Of a DNA stretch of 64,000 nt, positions 45,153 through 52,974 are shown piece by piece; the first letter of the stretch is position 1; each line of letters begins with the position of its first letter. The position numbers were made by a program, and so were the translations under genes. Source of the DNA: Barnesiella propionica (GTDB lineage Bacteria; Bacteroidota; Bacteroidia; Bacteroidales; Barnesiellaceae); the NCBI RefSeq assembly GCF_025567045.1, contig NZ_JAOQJK010000010.1:1-64000 (forward strand). Reading direction: 5' to 3'. The notes below the pieces were generated by a model that had not been told where the DNA came from, did no database searches, and was given only the letters and a program-made list of their open reading frames with translations.

Positions 45153-46571
45153 TCACTTTTTTTCCTGAAAAGATTCGGACGGATTAATGATATATACCCG
45201 TCCGGTAGCCCGGGTAAGAGCTGTATATAACCACCTATAAAAATCTAAACCCACAGCTGAGGGATCGATATATCCCATATCTATAAATGCCGTTTTCCAC
45301 TGTCCTCCCTGCGCCTTATGGCAAGTCATACCATAGGCGAATTTTACCTGCAAAGCATTGAACCAGGGATCTTCTTTGAGGCGTTTCATTTTTTCACGCT
45401 TAGAAGACAGATCTTCATAATCTTCCAGAATCCGCATAAACAGGTCGTTACCCTGTTCACGGGTAAGCGCCGGCGATTCACTTGTCAAAGTGTCCAGGAT
45501 GATCTTCGCCTCTATCTCCGCTTCCAGGTACGGAAACCACAACAGAACATCGGCAAACCTGAAACCGTACATCTCCGTAACTCTCCGCACTCTTTCTACC
45601 CTTGCCACATCCCCGTTGGCAATAAAGCCTATTTCCTTATGTTCTTTTCCCCAGAAATAATTATTCCGGGCAATCAGCAGCAAGTCCCCGGAAGATAGTT
45701 CTTCCTCCCGGTACAGTATCTGGTTACGTACTCCCCGATTAAATATATTAGCCCTTTTGTTACTGCGGGTTATAATAATGGTTTCATCGATACCGTCACG
45801 GTCGTAAGCCTCTGAAATCTTCTCAACGAGTTCTTCCCCGTTCAACGCGGTAACGTCGCGAAAAGGTGCGAAACGAAGCTTGGGAACCGGTAAAGGGTGG
45901 CACGTCATCATCTCTCTCAGCCGGGTGGCATTGAACAGGATACCCGATTCACTTGTCTGGCGAGCCACCTGATCCAGCTCGTATCCCATGACCCGCAATC
46001 CGTAACCGGACAGAAGATCACGCTCCAGAGCGGGACTTTCTTCTCTCCCCACGGGCGGCAACTGGGCGGTATCTCCCAATAACAACAAACGGCATCTCTC
46101 TCCCGAATATACATATTCTACCAGATCGTCCAGCAGATGTCCCGTACCATATACCGTGCTATCGGCCGAATCGTTAGCTATCATGGAAGCTTCATCGACA
46201 ATAAACAAGGTATCTTTATGCAGGTTTTCGGTTATAAGAAAACCTTCCATATCAGGAGAAAAAGACCTTTGCCGGTATATTTTCTTGTGTATGGTAAACG
46301 CTTGTTGTCCGGCATAGCCGGCAAAAACTTTTGCGGCACGCCCTGTCGGAGCCAGCAAGACCGTTTTGAACGACAGAGAAGAAAGGGTGCGCACCACTCC
46401 TCCGATCAGGGAAGTCTTTCCTGTCCCGGCGTAACCTGTAAGCAGAAACAGGGAATCGGTCTCCGGTCCCAGGACAAAACCGGCTAACCGATATAACAGT
46501 TCTTCCTGAGAAGGATTAGGCTGATAAGGTAAATTCTGTCTTACTTGCTGAACAAAAATGTCGTTTACCAT
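45153..46571 (-). CDS. RecD/Pif1-like ATP-dependent DNA helicase
   Basis: This 472-aa protein has Walker A FLLTGYAGTGKTSLIGG (about residues 41-57), Walker B TLFIVDEASMIAND, and a motif III-like LLLLGDTAQLPPVGREE. The helicase C-terminal part ends with the AYGMTCHKAQGGQWKTAFID motif and the YTALTRATGRVYIINPS end typical of RecD-like superfamily 1B enzymes. It lacks the long N-terminal RecD domains, so it is a short stand-alone helicase. A role in DNA repair or recombination is expected. It is divergent from the DUF3822 gene, with a -7 box at 46597-46604. Confidence 0.9.
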   Translation of the reverse strand: MVNDIFVQQVRQNLPYQPNPSQEELLYRLAGFVLGPETDSLFLLTGYAGTGKTSLIGGVVRTLSSLSFKTVLLAPTGRAAKVFAGYAGQQAFTIHKKIYRQRSFSPDMEGFLITENLHKDTLFIVDEASMIANDSADSTVYGTGHLLDDLVEYVYSGERCRLLLLGDTAQLPPVGREESPALERDLLSGYGLRVMGYELDQVARQTSESGILFNATRLREMMTCHPLPVPKLRFAPFRDVTALNGEELVEKISEAYDRDGIDETIIITRSNKRANIFNRGVRNQILYREEELSSGDLLLIARNNYFWGKEHKEIGFIANGDVARVERVRRVTEMYGFRFADVLLWFPYLEAEIEAKIILDTLTSESPALTREQGNDLFMRILEDYEDLSSKREKMKRLKEDPWFNALQVKFAYGMTCHKAQGGQWKTAFIDMGYIDPSAVGLDFYRWLYTALTRATGRVYIINPSESFQEKK

Positions 46572-46596
46572 CTTTTATTATAAATAAAGAGAGCTA

Positions 46597-46604
46597 CAAA
46601 AATA
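46597..46604 (-). promoter_or_regulatory. -7 element of the helicase gene
   Basis: TATTTTTG on the minus strand matches TAnnTTTG about 26 bp before the helicase start. It faces away from the DUF3822 promoter 20 bp further on. Confidence 0.55.
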
Positions 46605-46624
46605 GCACTTACATTTTCTTTTTT

Positions 46625-46632
46625 TAAATTTG
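46625..46632 (+). promoter_or_regulatory. -7 element of the DUF3822 gene
   Basis: TAAATTTG matches TAnnTTTG. The predicted start site near 46639 is too close to the GTG at 46644 for normal initiation, so the ATG at 46671 is preferred. Confidence 0.55.
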
Positions 46633-46670
46633 CAAACATAAATGTGACAAAAAAGTTTAACAGGAACGGC

Positions 46671-47504
46671 ATGAACGGAACACTGCAACATAAAGATATC
46701 GAATTGGAACATACGGGACAATATCATCTGGCCTTAAAACTGGACGATAACGGTTTTTCGTTCGCCCTGTATAACCCGGCGGTAAACGGTTCTTATATCT
46801 ACCGCAAAGAGACATTCGATCTCAACCTGCATAATTACCTGTTCGCTTTGGAAAACGCAGTCTATTCCTATCCCGTTCTCTTACAGAATTTCCGAAAGAC
46901 ACAGATACTCGTACAACCGGAACATTTTACTTTTATCCCATTGCCTTTCGCCTCTTCCCGCGATAACGAAATCTATTTCCGGTTTTGTTTTCCGGAATCA
47001 AAGGACGAAATACTGGAAAACAATCTGAGCCGCTGCGGGTCACAACTGCTGTTCGGCATTGCTCCGGATGTCTCGGATTTCTTGCGGAGAACTTTCGACC
47101 GCCCTCAGATACTTCACCACCTTACTCCTTTATGTGAATACTTTTACCGCAAAAGCAGGCTGGGCAACAATGCGAAAATGTATGCCCATTTGCAAAAAGG
47201 AAATCTGGACTTGTTGTGTTTCAATAAGGAAGGGTTATTGCTCGCAAATACATTCCGTTTCAGACACATCAACGATGCGGCTTATTACATACTTAATGCC
47301 TGGCAGCAGCTGGAATACGACCAAATGAACGACGAACTTCAACTATCCGGCGACAAAAATCTGCGCAACGAGATTACTCCTCTTATGAGAGAATATATTA
47401 CTTATGTAATGCCCACGATATTTCCGTCACATCTGTTCGAGCTCGGGGAAGAAACACACGGAGCGCCGTTCGATCTGGTCATATTACCTCTGTGCGAATT
47501 ATAA
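46671..47504 (+). CDS. DUF3822-family protein
   Basis: The 277-aa product is counted from ATG at 46671 (MNGTLQHKDIELEHTGQYHL); the GTG at 46644 would leave almost no leader. It has the DUF3822 pattern: LALKLDDNGFSFALYNPAVN, FALENAVYSYPVLLQNFRKT, PLCEYFYRKSR and a Cys/Phe-rich central part. The fold is reported as actin-like ATPase-related in this family, but the function is unknown. In Bacteroidales it is often next to rsmD; here the endonuclease and UroD genes separate the two. A terminator follows at 47510-47540. Confidence 0.85.
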   Translation: MNGTLQHKDIELEHTGQYHLALKLDDNGFSFALYNPAVNGSYIYRKETFDLNLHNYLFALENAVYSYPVLLQNFRKTQILVQPEHFTFIPLPFASSRDNEIYFRFCFPESKDEILENNLSRCGSQLLFGIAPDVSDFLRRTFDRPQILHHLTPLCEYFYRKSRLGNNAKMYAHLQKGNLDLLCFNKEGLLLANTFRFRHINDAAYYILNAWQQLEYDQMNDELQLSGDKNLRNEITPLMREYITYVMPTIFPSHLFELGEETHGAPFDLVILPLCEL

Positions 47505-47509
47505 AAAAA

Positions 47510-47540
47510 GTCCGGAAATACCGGACCCTTTTCTTTTATT
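47510..47540 (+). terminator. Terminator after the DUF3822 gene
   Basis: A 6-bp GC-rich stem GTCCGG / CCGGAC (47510-47515, 47521-47526) has a 5-nt loop and is followed by CCTTTTCTTTTATTT. The minus side also has a run of As upstream that could serve the endonuclease gene. Confidence 0.75.
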
Positions 47541-47558
47541 TCTCCTTTTACAGACAAT

Positions 47559-49235
47559 CTATCTGCAAATTACCTTCTCGGAAAAAACACGTCCGCCGGC
47601 ACATACCGCCTTCACCAGATACAATCCCGCCGGAAGGCTAATCCCGGAAACACCCGCAACACCACGTCCTTCATATAAAAGTTCTCCTCCTATGCCGTAG
47701 ATAGACACACGTTCCACTTTCTCCGGAGCACTTATCCGCAAAGTTCCATTACCATCAAACCATATATGAATATCTGCATTTTCACCCGGAATAGTCCCCA
47801 CTTCCAAAGACTTCCGGCTTACATTCAAAGAAAGATTCTTTATTTGCCAGGTAGCACTTTCGCTATCGGTACTCAAATATTTAAACGCAATAAAAACCTT
47901 TCCTTGCCCGTTCAGTTCCGATGGTAAAACAATCTCCGGTGCAGCCCAATCATTCCAACTGGTTCCGGACGAATACTTCGGTACAGGTATCTGTATCCAT
48001 TCTTCCGGACGTATTTCACCACTCCGGGAATATGAAACAGAATACCACAGCGTATGATTATCTTTCATATTCGCTACACTTCCTTTATTACACACATGCA
48101 TGAATTTAAGAGTAGCTGATACCACATCGGAAAAATCCATAGGCGGAGATATCAGCCAGTCTTCGTTACTAATGGAATGTCCCAGATAGCCTGACATCTG
48201 CGCACCATAACCGGAGGTATATTTCCAACCCTGCTCCCCTGTTACAGACACCGGCTGAAACGGGAGTAACGATGTCATAAAAGTAGTCGACAATAAAACA
48301 TCTCCTTCAACCGGAGCATCCGGCAGTACAGGCAATATTCCGTCAAAAGCACCCGACTTTGCAGTCTTATCCAACAAAAAAGGCCTCATAATGCTATCCC
48401 CCCAAATATATTCGGCCAAATTAGGAAAATCGATGAACGGGTTACGGTTATGCTGGATAGCATAGACTGCGTTATTACGGTCTATCTCTTTTTGTGATAC
48501 GGGATCTTCCCGGCTCCACTTCAGCAATAACCGCTGTGCACCTACCGTGAAGACCGGATACGTATCTTTTTGCAGCATGGATCTGGTTCCCACCGAACGC
48601 CAGCGGTTGCTGAGATTCTCATAACAAGTTACCATATACATGTACATACGGGCAAAATCACCCTTATATTCATCGTCCGGCTCAAAAACAGTATTCTCTT
48701 CATATCCCATAAAAGATTTTCCGGGTCCGACTTTAGAAACATAATTATTAAACGGCAAAATATCTCCATTATCATTATAAGGAATATCGCCTTCTACCTC
48801 ACCCAGCGCATAATTGCCTTTCGCCGTATTGGCGGCAACATTGGAAGGGGATAAATGATGAAGATCCTGATAAGCCTTTACATTACCTACATAAATGTCG
48901 GAAGTTTCGTCCGACACTCCCCACCAGCTTTTCGGAAGTGAATGTTCTATATTCACACCGTATGTATTAGGGTAATAAAGTTTCACATCGGAATACATAT
49001 CCCATACGCGGCCATCCCCGTAATTATCGGTCTTGACGAACTGTGTAGCCAGGCAGCCGGCTCCCCAGCCATACGGCAGAACATCGCACGGCTCGGATAT
49101 GATTTGATGAAATGCAGTTTTCAATTCATCCATTTTCTTTCCATGGGTATTTACATAATAAGAAACCGGTATTTGTGCAAAAGTTCCTATATATCCGAAG
49201 AATAATACAGCTAAAAAAAAGTAATTTTTTTTCAT
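47559..49235 (-). CDS. Secreted endonuclease I (His-Me finger) with T9SS sorting domain
   Basis: This 558-aa protein has a signal peptide (MKKNYFFLAVLFFGYIGTFAQ). The endonuclease I domain covers about residues 25-275, with VNIEHSLPKSWWG (general-base His), DLHHLSPSNVAANTAKGNYA and KWSREDPVSQKEIDRNNAVY. A beta-rich module (about 290-470, DWLISPPMDFSDVVSATLKF, WQIKNLSLNVS) and a T9SS domain (ERVSIYGIGGELLYEG, LPAGLYLVKAVCAGGRV, EKVICR) follow. It would degrade extracellular DNA for nutrition or biofilm control. It is in the opposite direction to DUF3822 and rsmD, between which it is inserted. Confidence 0.92.
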   Translation of the reverse strand: MKKNYFFLAVLFFGYIGTFAQIPVSYYVNTHGKKMDELKTAFHQIISEPCDVLPYGWGAGCLATQFVKTDNYGDGRVWDMYSDVKLYYPNTYGVNIEHSLPKSWWGVSDETSDIYVGNVKAYQDLHHLSPSNVAANTAKGNYALGEVEGDIPYNDNGDILPFNNYVSKVGPGKSFMGYEENTVFEPDDEYKGDFARMYMYMVTCYENLSNRWRSVGTRSMLQKDTYPVFTVGAQRLLLKWSREDPVSQKEIDRNNAVYAIQHNRNPFIDFPNLAEYIWGDSIMRPFLLDKTAKSGAFDGILPVLPDAPVEGDVLLSTTFMTSLLPFQPVSVTGEQGWKYTSGYGAQMSGYLGHSISNEDWLISPPMDFSDVVSATLKFMHVCNKGSVANMKDNHTLWYSVSYSRSGEIRPEEWIQIPVPKYSSGTSWNDWAAPEIVLPSELNGQGKVFIAFKYLSTDSESATWQIKNLSLNVSRKSLEVGTIPGENADIHIWFDGNGTLRISAPEKVERVSIYGIGGELLYEGRGVAGVSGISLPAGLYLVKAVCAGGRVFSEKVICR

Positions 49236-49312
49236 AATAAAGAATTTAAATTAGCAACAATTTACTTCAACAGCACCAGCAATATCCTGTACGATAATAC
49301 ATTCCCATTTTT

Positions 49313-49320
49313 CAAATATA
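49313..49320 (-). promoter_or_regulatory. -7 element of the endonuclease gene
   Basis: TATATTTG on the minus strand matches TAnnTTTG about 80 bp before the start codon. Confidence 0.6.
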
Positions 49321-49453
49321 GGAAATAATTTTTATTTTCTTATTTTTATTTATAAATATAATATATTCAATACATTTTCACTTTCGTAATAATCACAAAC
49401 CAGTATATATTATACAAGGCTGAATATCAAAAACTTATTTATCATACTAAATG

Positions 49454-50464
49454 TCAATAGACCTTGGAAACAGATCTCAAGAAATCCATATTTTCAGAAG
49501 GGGTAGCAGGCGGAATTTCACATCCTCCCATCACAATCCAATTTTCCCGGGGGATATTGTTCTTTATTTGCAAATATTTTTCCTCGATAAGTTCTTTATT
49601 CCCCTCCATTATGACAGAGACCGGATCAAGATTACCACATATCATCACCCCGTCTCCCATTATGTTATAGGCTTCAACAGGGTCGACCATCCAGTCGATA
49701 TCCAAAATATCGACTCCGGTTCGAGCCAGAGAAGGCAGTATATGGGTGATGTTACCACAAATATGAACCTTGACGATTGCCCCGGAATCATGTATAAAGT
49801 CAAATAATTCTTGATGTAGTGGCAGACAAAATTCATCATACATCTCTTTCGAGATCTGGGAACATACAGCATCCCCCACTCCCATGATATTAGAACCGGC
49901 CCTAATCTGCGCCAAAGCAAAGTCTTTAGCAGTGACCAAGCACTTTTGTAATATCTTTTTTACCATATCGGGTTCCATCATCATATTAAGCATCGTCTCC
50001 GATACGCCGCACAGATCGGCAGTTTCGGCCAGCGGCCCTTCAACCCATCCGATTACCGGAAATTTTTCACCCAATAATTGTCTGTAATATTTCACTCCGT
50101 TTATCCTGTCCATCGTCCGTTCACACGCATATACATCAGGATTAACTAATTTATCGACATCTTCGGGACACCTTATCAATTTTTCCGCTTTCGGGGAATT
50201 ATCCCCATCGAACGTTATTTTAGCTCCAAATGCAGAAGTTTCCCGATAAGGATCGGATATTACACTAACCGCATCATGATCGTACATTTCCAGGCATTTC
50301 ATATTCGATTCTACCAATATCCTGTAATCGGTCATAAAATCGGTATAACTCCTGCCGAATAGTTTTGCGGCATACATCATTAATATAGGATGAAAATATA
50401 CCCTGCCATCATGAGTTTTGGATGTCTGTAAAAACTCATGTGTTCTTCTAAGTTTGTCATTCAT
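49454..50464 (-). CDS. Uroporphyrinogen decarboxylase-family protein (possible methyltransferase)
   Basis: This 336-aa protein has the URO-D fold. Blocks KFPVIGWVEGPLAETADLCG and MGVGDAVCSQISKEMYDEFC, and the zinc-type pattern KVHICGNITHILPSLA with a late Cys in VMGGCEIPPATPSENM, place it with the MtaA/CmuA-like methyltransferase branch rather than HemE. Such proteins transfer methyl groups to corrinoid or coenzyme thiols, but no corrinoid protein gene is nearby, so the substrate is unknown. It has a strong Shine-Dalgarno (GGAGGAAAGGAG) and a -7 box at 50640-50647, giving a leader of about 170 nt. Confidence 0.85.
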   Translation of the reverse strand: MNDKLRRTHEFLQTSKTHDGRVYFHPILMMYAAKLFGRSYTDFMTDYRILVESNMKCLEMYDHDAVSVISDPYRETSAFGAKITFDGDNSPKAEKLIRCPEDVDKLVNPDVYACERTMDRINGVKYYRQLLGEKFPVIGWVEGPLAETADLCGVSETMLNMMMEPDMVKKILQKCLVTAKDFALAQIRAGSNIMGVGDAVCSQISKEMYDEFCLPLHQELFDFIHDSGAIVKVHICGNITHILPSLARTGVDILDIDWMVDPVEAYNIMGDGVMICGNLDPVSVIMEGNKELIEEKYLQIKNNIPRENWIVMGGCEIPPATPSENMDFLRSVSKVY

Positions 50465-50639
50465 AAAAAAATCTCCTTTCCTCCATCGGATTTAATAATA
50501 CAATTAATAATAAAAAAGCTATTCTAACCGGTCTGGGAAACGGAACCGGCAATTTCACGGCCGAATTGTAATTACCGAAGAAACAGCTTTCAACATTATC
50601 ATAAGATCAAGAACATAATTAATTCATACCGGTGAAAAA

Positions 50640-50647
50640 CAAAGATA
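50640..50647 (-). promoter_or_regulatory. -7 element of the UroD-family gene
   Basis: TATCTTTG on the minus strand matches TAnnTTTG, leaving a leader of about 170 nt before the start. Confidence 0.55.
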
Positions 50648-50879
50648 AAATAAAGCACTCAGGAAAACATATCGGTAAATTGCAAAAAACTATACCCTGT
50701 TTGCATTTAAAACTATGACTATCAAAGTATTCCAGCAGACCAACAATAACAAGCATTCATTGCCAGCGATCCTTATGTGCTTAACCAAAAAGACAAAGCA
50801 AGAACCATATGAAATTCCATTTAGATAATTATTCTATTTTTTCACATCAGTACACGCGACTAAATGCCTATTTTTATCT

Positions 50880-50887
50880 AAGTTTGC
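50880..50887 (+). promoter_or_regulatory. -7 element of the rsmD gene
   Basis: TAAGTTTG matches TAnnTTTG about 28 bp before the start codon. Confidence 0.6.
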
Positions 50888-50914
50888 AGTACAGAACAGC
50901 CAATTCAGTATAAT

Positions 50915-51487
50915 ATGAGAATCATAAGCGGAAAATACGGCCGTCGGCGTTTTGATGTTCCTACCAATATCAAAGCACGCCCAACAACAGATTTTGCCCG
51001 GGAAAATATATTCAACGTCCTGGAAAATTATATTTCTTTTGAAGGGCTCACGGCACTGGACCTATTCGCAGGTACGGGGGCCGTCAGTTTCGAACTGTTG
51101 TCGCGCGATTGCCGAAAAGTAATCTGTGTAGAAGCCCACAGCATACAATACAATTTCATTCGTAAAGTCATGCAACAGCTGGGAGACAAGAATCTGGTTC
51201 CCGTTAAAGGAGATGTTTTCAAGTTCATTCCCTCCTGCCGCGAACAATTCGATTTTATTTTTGCCGATCCCCCTTATGACCTTCCGGAGTTAGAAACTAT
51301 TCCCTCTCTGGTATTCAAAGCCGGACTACTAAAGCCTGATGGTATATTTGTCCTTGAACATTCCAGGAATAATGATTTTTCCAGTCTGGCCCAATTTGAC
51401 CAACAGCGCGTTTACGGCAGTGTCAATTTCAGTTTATTCCGGAATATCTGTAACGAAAAAAAAGAGGATACAAATGCCGGGGAATAA
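50915..51487 (+). CDS. rsmD: 16S rRNA (guanine966-N2)-methyltransferase
   Basis: This 190-aa protein starts MRIISGKYGRRRFDVP and has RPTTDFAREN (RNA-binding loop), the SAM motif LDLFAGTGAVSFELLSRDC (about residues 50-68) and the catalytic DPPYDLPE motif near residue 117. These are standard RsmD features. It methylates G966 of 16S rRNA. Its end overlaps the start of the transporter gene by 14 nt, so the two are translationally coupled. Confidence 0.93.
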   Translation: MRIISGKYGRRRFDVPTNIKARPTTDFARENIFNVLENYISFEGLTALDLFAGTGAVSFELLSRDCRKVICVEAHSIQYNFIRKVMQQLGDKNLVPVKGDVFKFIPSCREQFDFIFADPPYDLPELETIPSLVFKAGLLKPDGIFVLEHSRNNDFSSLAQFDQQRVYGSVNFSLFRNICNEKKEDTNAGE

Positions 51488-52391
51488 ACTAAAAGGCTTC
51501 ACAGCCGGAATTATCAGTTCCGCTGCATTCGGTTTCATTCCTTTATTCAGTATTCCGGTAAGAAGTACAGGTATGGTTCCCAACACCATGATATTTTACC
51601 GATTTCTCTTTGCCGCTTGCGCCCTGGCTATACTGATGTTGATAAAAAAAGAATCATTCCGTCTGCAGAAAAGAGAAATTCCTTCCCTCGGAATACTATG
51701 TATGTTCTATTGTTTTTCTTCCGTACTTTTGTTATGGGGATATGATTTTATGCCCAGTGGTATTGCTACTACTATACATTTCCTGTATCCGGTCATCGTA
51801 ACACTGGTTATGATTGGTTTCTTCCACGAGAGAGGTTCCCTCGTTACATATGCGGCAGTGGCTCTTGCCGTAGCCGGCGTTTACTTACTTTCGGCTTTCT
51901 CGGAAACTTCACCGTTCGATCTTTTCGGATTCACTATCGTTTTTTTATCGGGTGTAGCTTACGCCCTATATATCGTAGGAGTTAAACAAACCCGGGTCCG
52001 TATGATGACCGGAATGAAGCTAACCTTTTACGTAATGTCGCTCGGTGCTATCGTATTTCTGATCACAACATCCGTACGAGACACATTCATGTGGATACCC
52101 GATACACATTCCTGGTTCAACCTGGTTATGCTGGCCATTATACCTACCGTAGTTTCAAACCTGGCACTGGTTTACGCCATACGCCACATAGGTTCTACAT
52201 TGACGTCGGTTTTAGGAGCCATGGAACCTTTAACAGCCGTTTGCATAGGCATAATCGTTTTCAGCGATCCTTTCACTGCCCCTATCGCTTTCGGTATATT
52301 AGCGATCATCACAGCGGTCAGCCTTATCATCCTTTCCCGTCCATTAGAGAAGACCATACGACAATTAATTATCAAAAAGAAAGCTCTATAA
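51474..52391 (+). CDS. EamA/DMT-family transporter
   Basis: The 305-aa product is counted from ATG at 51474 (MPGNKLKGFTAGIISSAAFG). The upstream in-frame start at 51339 would lie deep inside rsmD and is rejected. Ten hydrophobic helices in two EamA repeats are visible (AAFGFIPLFSIPVRSTG, FYRFLFAACALAILMLIKK, then the second repeat ALYIVGVKQTRVRMMTGMKL, LVMLAIIPTVVSNLALVYAI, SVLGAMEPLTAVCIGIIVF). It moves small metabolites across the inner membrane; the substrate is unknown. It overlaps rsmD by 14 nt. Confidence 0.9.
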   Translation: MPGNKLKGFTAGIISSAAFGFIPLFSIPVRSTGMVPNTMIFYRFLFAACALAILMLIKKESFRLQKREIPSLGILCMFYCFSSVLLLWGYDFMPSGIATTIHFLYPVIVTLVMIGFFHERGSLVTYAAVALAVAGVYLLSAFSETSPFDLFGFTIVFLSGVAYALYIVGVKQTRVRMMTGMKLTFYVMSLGAIVFLITTSVRDTFMWIPDTHSWFNLVMLAIIPTVVSNLALVYAIRHIGSTLTSVLGAMEPLTAVCIGIIVFSDPFTAPIAFGILAIITAVSLIILSRPLEKTIRQLIIKKKAL

Positions 52392-52654
52392 CAGGGGCTA
52401 AATGTTTCTTTTCATACTTTCAACCATCCATTTAACTTTTATTGTGAGCACACCAAAAAATAAATGACAAAACATGACCGAATATTCGATTTTTATACCG
52501 TCCTTTGAAAAATAAACAAAAGACGCTTGTCTTGTTCTTTATCTTCTGTACTACAATACCGGGGTTCTACCGGAGTTTATTATCGACGAACTGATCATTA
52601 CAAACTACCTTGTTTCAAATTATTTTATTTAATTACATTTACAAATTTCTTTTT

Positions 52655-52900
52655 ATGAACATTTACATTGGCAACCTTAGCTATAACGTTAAGGAATCGG
52701 ATCTCCACCAGGTAATGCAAGATTACGGTACAGTAGAATCAACAAAACTTATCATTGACCGCGAAACACGTCGCTCAAAAGGCTTCGCTTTCGTAGTAAT
52801 GCCAAACGACGAAGAAGCACGTAACGCTATTCGCGAACTGAACGGTGCAGAATATGCAGGACGTCAGATGATCGTGAAAGAAGCTATTTCCCGGAACTAA
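52655..52900 (+). CDS. Small RRM-type RNA-binding protein
   Basis: The 81-aa product from ATG at 52655 is one RNA recognition motif: RNP2 IYIGNLSYNV at the N-terminus and RNP1 SKGFAFVVMP near residue 48, with the helix AREN-type stretch DEEARNAIRELNGAEY. An in-frame extension at 52610 is hydrophobic and rejected. Related small RRM proteins in Bacteroides have been linked to post-transcriptional control of polysaccharide loci, so it may regulate the SusCD loci here or elsewhere; this is inference. The long gap before it (52392-52654) likely holds its leader. A strong terminator follows. Confidence 0.93.
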   Translation: MNIYIGNLSYNVKESDLHQVMQDYGTVESTKLIIDRETRRSKGFAFVVMPNDEEARNAIRELNGAEYAGRQMIVKEAISRN

Positions 52901-52920
52901 TCCGATAAGAAATTATAAAA

Positions 52921-52955
52921 AAGAAGAGGCCGGTAATAATTACCGGCCTCTTCTT
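52921..52955. terminator. Bidirectional terminator between RRM and metal efflux operon
   Basis: A perfect 15-bp stem (52921-52935 with 52941-52955) has a GC-rich core (GAGGCCGGTA), with a T tract on the plus side and matching As that serve the minus side. It ends the RRM gene and the leftward efflux operon. Confidence 0.9.
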
Positions 52956-52974
52956 TTATTACTCTCTCAATACA

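Larger units (their letters stand above)
50465..50914. other. 450-bp gene-free region between divergent UroD and rsmD genes
   Basis: It contains the -7 boxes of both genes (50640-50647 minus, 50880-50887 plus). No ORF, repeat or recognisable RNA is supported in the rest. Confidence 0.7.

Noticed and set aside
46644..46670. GTG start of the DUF3822 gene
   Set aside because: Only a few bases after the predicted transcript start; ATG 46671 fits better.
49454..50464. HemE (haem synthesis decarboxylase)
   Set aside because: The late Cys and KVHICGN pattern fit the methyltransferase-like branch of the UroD family instead, and no haem genes are nearby.
51339..51473. Longer start of the EamA transporter
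   Set aside because: It lies inside rsmD in another frame and adds 45 residues with no family match; the start at 51474 begins with the first membrane helix.
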